Source: Promethearchaeota archaeon
Lineage (GTDB): Archaea; Asgardarchaeota; Lokiarchaeia; Sigynarchaeales; SOKP01
NCBI GenBank assembly: GCA_016839425.1
Contig: JAEOUI010000180.1
Location: 1 to 18,524, forward strand
DNA length: 18,524 nucleotides
Reading direction: 5' to 3'
Part shown: in pieces, positions 14,597 through 18,524 of the stretch
Layout: the number at the start of each line of letters is the position of its first letter
How positions within the stretch are numbered: position 1 is the stretch's first letter
Position numbers and translations under genes: made by a program
The notes under the pieces: model-generated
What the model saw: only the letters and a program-made list of their open reading frames with translations
What the model was told of the DNA's origin: nothing
Databases searched by the model: none

Positions 14597-17500
14597 TTGA
14601 CCTGGATTTCTAAAATCTCCATGTCGGGATTTAAATCTTTCGGAGAAAGAACGGTTACCATCAGATTATCAAGCGGGTTCACCTGTATTGTAGGTCCGAA
14701 TGGAGCGGGAAAGTCGAACATCATCGACGCCCTGTGTTTTTGCTTGGGTAGGCTGAGCAAGAAAACGATGAGGGCAAAAAGCTTAGAGGACCTCATCTTT
14801 GCGGGAGCGAAGGGGAAAAACCCCTCTAATAGAGCATCAGTAACTATTTATTTCGACAACAGAGAAAAGCTCTTCCCTGGAGAAGGTGACTCTTTTAGCA
14901 TTACAAGGACGATCAAGAGAGGTGGCGGTGGGGGCTACAAAATGAATGGAGAAAAGGCAACTCGCCAGCAAATCCTCAACGCTTTAGCTGCCGCAAACAT
15001 CGACCCCGAAGGAAGTAACCAATTCGTGCTTCAAGGTAAGATCGTCGAGCTCACGCACATGAACGCCGAAGATCGACGACGATTTATCGAGGAACTCATA
15101 GGGCTGCAGAAGTACGATGATATGAAAAATGCTACCATGAAAGAACTAGAAAAAGCCGAACGAGACCTTGGTCAATTCGAAGCCATATTCAAGGAAGTCT
15201 CCACGCAACTCCAAAAAGTTGAAAAGGAAAAAAATGACGCTATCGCGTGGAAAGAATTAGAAGAAAAGATAAATTTATATAACGCTCAACTCATTGCTAT
15301 TAAAATTGCTAAACTTAGAAAGGAAGAAGACGAACTCGAAGCAAGCATCGAGGAATCACAAAAAATAATTGAAGAACTCGAGGAAAAGATCACCCATCAA
15401 GAAGACCTCATGAAACAAGAGTCCTTGGTAATGGATGGCATCCAGAGCACCATCTCTGAAAAGGAAAACGAGCGGGAACAGATTAAAGAAAGTATAACGC
15501 AGATCAAAACGCAGTTATCTTCGAACAAGACAACATTGAATTACTCGAAAAATACTATTGAGAAGCTCACCCAAGACATTGAGAATCTGAAAAGCAAGCA
15601 GATCGTGCTTGAAGAAGGCCAGACTCTCGACGGACTTATTGAAGATGCCTCTAAGAATAACGAGGAAATTGAAAACAACATTGAGACCGCTAAGCAAGAA
15701 ATAGAAAAGAGCCAAGAAAATCAAGCTGAATTTGATACGAAAATAAAAGCTAGCGAAAACGAGAAATCCAACTTCAAATCAGAAATTTCAAAGATAAAAC
15801 AAAAAATATCTTCAAATAACGCACAAATCAAGATTCTTAAGGAAAATATCAATAAAAATGAGTCAAAGCGCGAAAAACTTCAGCAAGAACTCGACCGACT
15901 CAAGGGAGATGCCGAAGGGATTGACGAGGCCATCAAGCAGGCAAGGGATGTTGAAAATTCTATCCGAAAGAATATAGATGATCTAAACAAGAAAGTATCC
16001 GAAGAAAATCAAAAACAAAAAGATCTTGAACGACAAATAAACGAAACTCAAGACAAAAAGAACCAATTGGCTAAAAAAGTATCGGACTTTCAGGCGACGC
16101 TTTCCTCTGCTAACACGGAAGTGAAGATGAACCTAGAACGGATCGAAAACCTTAACAAGCAAAAGGCGTCTATTGAGGCAAAAATAAAAGAATTAAGCAA
16201 GGGAAAGGATACCGAGGAGGCACTCAAGGCCCTGCTCAAGGAGAAAGAAGCCATTACCACCGTATTGGGCGGGTTGAAACAAAAAGCCAAGGAGGAAGAC
16301 TCTGAATTCAGGAAAAACGAGAAAGAGTTAGAACTTAAGGAAATGCAACATTCTTCCTTGATTTCCGAAATTAACGATAACAAGGGAAAAATCAATAACA
16401 TTAACACCGAACTGAAACTATTCAAGAAAGAAATCACGGGGCTTGAACGCGAAAAAAGAGACCTCGACATGAAGGTTGATACCATCAAAAAAACGAATGA
16501 GACCATCGAATCGGAAGTTGAAACGCTCAATATTAAAAAAGATAACATCACTCGAAGAATCGAAGAATTAAACGAAGAAAAAAATGGAGTACTAAAAAGG
16601 ATTGAAAGTTCGGAAGAAGATTACGAGCGCAACAAAGACGATATTTCTGGTGTGCTTCAGATCCTTAACATGCTCACCCAAAACATTAGCATCTCGGTTG
16701 ATTCCATAAAAGGGGATATACAGGTCTCGAATGCCGAATCCATTGAGATTTCTGCAGGAAAATTCCGGGATTTTATAAGAGATATCATTGAGATCATGAA
16801 GACCTTGGAAGACGTGGATGTTGACTCCGAACACGAGGGAGAGTCAGGGATGCTTCTTAATTCCATCGTCACCACCTTAAATATTTTTACAGAAAACGCA
16901 GACGGAACTATCGAACAACTCATCGAGAAAGTAAAACTCTCTTCCGATGTTGCCATTCAAGAGTCCACATCCAAGTTTGACACGTTCGTGCAAGACCTCA
17001 TGGATATCTTACAAACCGTTCCCATTTCTCTCAAAAAGTTGACTTTATCCAAGGGTCAGGAGCTTTATAAGCAGCTCGAGGAGATCTCAGATAGCATTAA
17101 GGCACAATCGGACGACCTAACCGAGGTGGAAAAGAAAAGGACCGAACTCGACATCAAGCTGAAACACGATAATGAGAATCTCTCAACATATCAAAGAAGA
17201 ATTGAAGAAATCAACAAGAGGTTCCAAGATCTTACTACAAAGATCACCAAATCGGAAGGAGAAATAAACGAGAGAACGGAAAGTGTCAATAAAAAGCAGA
17301 ATGACGCCCAGAAGTTTGATGACGATGTCAAGGCACTCAAGAAGACAAAAGAAGAATATTGGGAGAAAATCTCCAAAATTCAAGAAGAAATCGATGGAAA
17401 GCAAAAGGAATTTGATGAATTCCAGAACAAGCTCCAAGAGCTCAAGGGTATTCAGAATTTATTCGAACGAATAGACGAAATTAACGATAATATTGGTGCG

Positions 17501-18524
17501 CTTAATTCCACAATAGAGCAAAAGAAAAAGTCCGTACTGGACATTGAGGCTAGTTCTAAAAATGTGGTGACCGAACAAGAAGAACTTCAAAACGAGATTA
17601 ATCAATTAAACGCCAATAAGGAACAATTTTGGGTCGTGACAGAGGATTTAAGAAAGCAAAAGGAAAATGAAAACAAAAAATTAGAGGAAGTCATTGACCG
17701 CATTCGTGGTTTGGAAAATGTCATGAGAATAATCACCTCAATAGAGGACCTGACGAAAGAGAACGAGGAGGCAAGCACTAATATAGAAACGAGCCAGAAG
17801 GAAATCGAAACGCTTGACGCTCAAGTAAACGAGATTCAGGGTAAGGTGGATGAGGTACAAGCAGTTGTCGATTCTCTTTCGGAAGAAAGATCGAAGGAGA
17901 TAGAAGTTCAAAAGAACGCCCAGAAGAAACTCAACGACTTTAACAAGGCGCTTCAGAAGTCGCAAGGTAAAATCAACGAGCTCAACAAGAACAAGGAACG
18001 CCAGCAACAGATCGTGGCGTTAGGGGAGGACATAAAAGCCACCGAAAAGAGCCTGGAGGACGTCGTGACGGAGATTGAGTCCTTGGAGGGTGGCTTAAAC
18101 GAGAAAAACGCCGTCTTGGACGAGAAACAGGAAGAGATCAATAAATACCAAGCAGAAAAGGACGAATCGTGGAAGAAGCAAAAACAATACCAAAAGGCGT
18201 ATACCGATCTCAAAAGCGACCTGTCGCTCGAGAACTCCAAGATGAATAATTTCGAATCGAAAAAGATCATTTGCAACGACCAGATTGAGGGATTATTCCA
18301 TCGATCCAAGGATTACGGTGCCATACCGCAAGTGACCGAGGACCTTACCGAAGAAGGGCTCCAGGCGGACATTGAGCTTTCGACGAAAAAGAAGAAAGCG
18401 CTCGAACCGGTCAACCTCAAGGCCATTGAACAGTACGATGTGGTCAAGGAGCGGTTTGACGAGATTGACATGCGCCGACAGACCATACAGCGGGAACGCA
18501 AGGCCATCCTGGACGCCATCGAGA
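14597..18524 (+). CDS. SMC-family chromosome structural maintenance ATPase, unusually long, 3' end outside window
   Basis: SMC proteins are head-arm-hinge ATPases that entrap or extrude DNA. From the TTG, 1,309 codons stay open to the window end. N-terminal head: SMSGFKSFGERTVTI, Walker A GPNGAGKS at 33-40, KSLEDLIFAGAKG, Q-loop FVLQGKIVEL (Q146) and RRRFIEELIGLQKYDDM, all SMC-type. Residues about 160-680 and 822-1,250 are heptad-like coiled coil rich in E, K, Q, N. LEPVNLKAIEQYDVVKERF from residue 1,269 is the conserved neck before the C-terminal head, so Walker B and the LSGG signature lie beyond the window. In typical archaeal SMC that neck lies near residue 980. Residues about 684-821 are non-coiled and replace a recognisable hinge; no CxxC Rad50 hook. 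G+C rises to 33 of 60 bases at 18001-18060. Confidence 0.9.
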   Translation, partial: MTWISKISMSGFKSFGERTVTIRLSSGFTCIVGPNGAGKSNIIDALCFCLGRLSKKTMRAKSLEDLIFAGAKGKNPSNRASVTIYFDNREKLFPGEGDSFSITRTIKRGGGGGYKMNGEKATRQQILNALAAANIDPEGSNQFVLQGKIVELTHMNAEDRRRFIEELIGLQKYDDMKNATMKELEKAERDLGQFEAIFKEVSTQLQKVEKEKNDAIAWKELEEKINLYNAQLIAIKIAKLRKEEDELEASIEESQKIIEELEEKITHQEDLMKQESLVMDGIQSTISEKENEREQIKESITQIKTQLSSNKTTLNYSKNTIEKLTQDIENLKSKQIVLEEGQTLDGLIEDASKNNEEIENNIETAKQEIEKSQENQAEFDTKIKASENEKSNFKSEISKIKQKISSNNAQIKILKENINKNESKREKLQQELDRLKGDAEGIDEAIKQARDVENSIRKNIDDLNKKVSEENQKQKDLERQINETQDKKNQLAKKVSDFQATLSSANTEVKMNLERIENLNKQKASIEAKIKELSKGKDTEEALKALLKEKEAITTVLGGLKQKAKEEDSEFRKNEKELELKEMQHSSLISEINDNKGKINNINTELKLFKKEITGLEREKRDLDMKVDTIKKTNETIESEVETLNIKKDNITRRIEELNEEKNGVLKRIESSEEDYERNKDDISGVLQILNMLTQNISISVDSIKGDIQVSNAESIEISAGKFRDFIRDIIEIMKTLEDVDVDSEHEGESGMLLNSIVTTLNIFTENADGTIEQLIEKVKLSSDVAIQESTSKFDTFVQDLMDILQTVPISLKKLTLSKGQELYKQLEEISDSIKAQSDDLTEVEKKRTELDIKLKHDNENLSTYQRRIEEINKRFQDLTTKITKSEGEINERTESVNKKQNDAQKFDDDVKALKKTKEEYWEKISKIQEEIDGKQKEFDEFQNKLQELKGIQNLFERIDEINDNIGALNSTIEQKKKSVLDIEASSKNVVTEQEELQNEINQLNANKEQFWVVTEDLRKQKENENKKLEEVIDRIRGLENVMRIITSIEDLTKENEEASTNIETSQKEIETLDAQVNEIQGKVDEVQAVVDSLSEERSKEIEVQKNAQKKLNDFNKALQKSQGKINELNKNKERQQQIVALGEDIKATEKSLEDVVTEIESLEGGLNEKNAVLDEKQEEINKYQAEKDESWKKQKQYQKAYTDLKSDLSLENSKMNNFESKKIICNDQIEGLFHRSKDYGAIPQVTEDLTEEGLQADIELSTKKKKALEPVNLKAIEQYDVVKERFDEIDMRRQTIQRERKAILDAIE

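Noticed and set aside
16090..16551. Long minus-strand ORF (153 codons) inside the SMC gene, and others at 16592-18519
   Set aside because: Serine/phenylalanine/leucine-rich antisense shadows of a lysine- and glutamate-rich coiled-coil gene whose plus frame has clear SMC motifs.
14597..18524. Rad50 or another zinc-hook ATPase instead of SMC
   Set aside because: No CxxC in the middle, and the N-terminal VLQG, RRRFIEE and C-terminal LEPVN blocks are SMC-type.
1..18524. Search by eye for tRNA genes, CRISPR repeats, transposases and attachment sites
   Set aside because: No GTTCRANNC T-loop context with an acceptor stem, no regular spaced repeats and no mobile-element gene found.

Overview
The window is AT-rich, gene-dense archaeal DNA and most resembles an Asgard (Promethearchaeota, Lokiarchaeia-like) genome fragment. 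The reasons are archaeal information-processing genes (eL15, RNase P proteins Rpp30 and Pop5, an Orc1/Cdc6 relative, an NFACT/Rqc2 homologue), a GTPase with clear Rag/Gtr features plus a roadblock-like tail, and a longin-like plus winged-helix protein. The lineage is inferred from gene content, not from a search. No tRNA, rRNA, CRISPR array, insertion sequence or prophage gene was seen, and no gene-free stretch exceeds about 210 bases. TTG starts are unusually common.

Layout. 1-856: 3' part of an NFACT (Rqc2/RqcH/NEMF-type) ribosome-rescue gene, whose reading frame breaks in an A8 run and continues one frame back. 868-2832 (minus): a likely operon for a signal-peptide CBM9/DOMON-like surface protein, a four-helix membrane protein and a glycerophosphodiester phosphodiesterase. 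3022-3965 (plus): two genes I do not recognise. 3996-5054 (minus): Rpp30 and Pop5. 5145-6425 (plus): a DUF39-family protein with a C-terminal two-cluster ferredoxin region, like methanogenesis marker 16 or the homocysteine-synthesis family. 6463-8074 (minus): eL15 and a short SerA-type dehydrogenase. 8161-8652 (plus): a DUF2095-like protein.

8783-10376 (minus): a small winged-helix protein and a 433-residue longin-like/winged-helix protein whose N-terminus resembles eukaryotic NPRL2. 10583-13139 (plus): a HAD phosphatase, a nitrilase-fold amidohydrolase and the Rag-like GTPase. In eukaryotes NPRL2 is the GATOR1 subunit that stimulates GTP hydrolysis by RagA, so finding both kinds of gene on either side of one divergent promoter region is the most suggestive feature of the window.

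13304-18524 (plus): an Orc1/Cdc6-like protein with broken Walker A, Walker B and sensor-2 motifs, followed by a very long SMC gene that runs off the window. The SMC has normal head motifs, but its arms are longer than usual and no canonical hinge is visible at the midpoint, where a mostly helical segment sits instead. The pair may form a chromosome-organising module.
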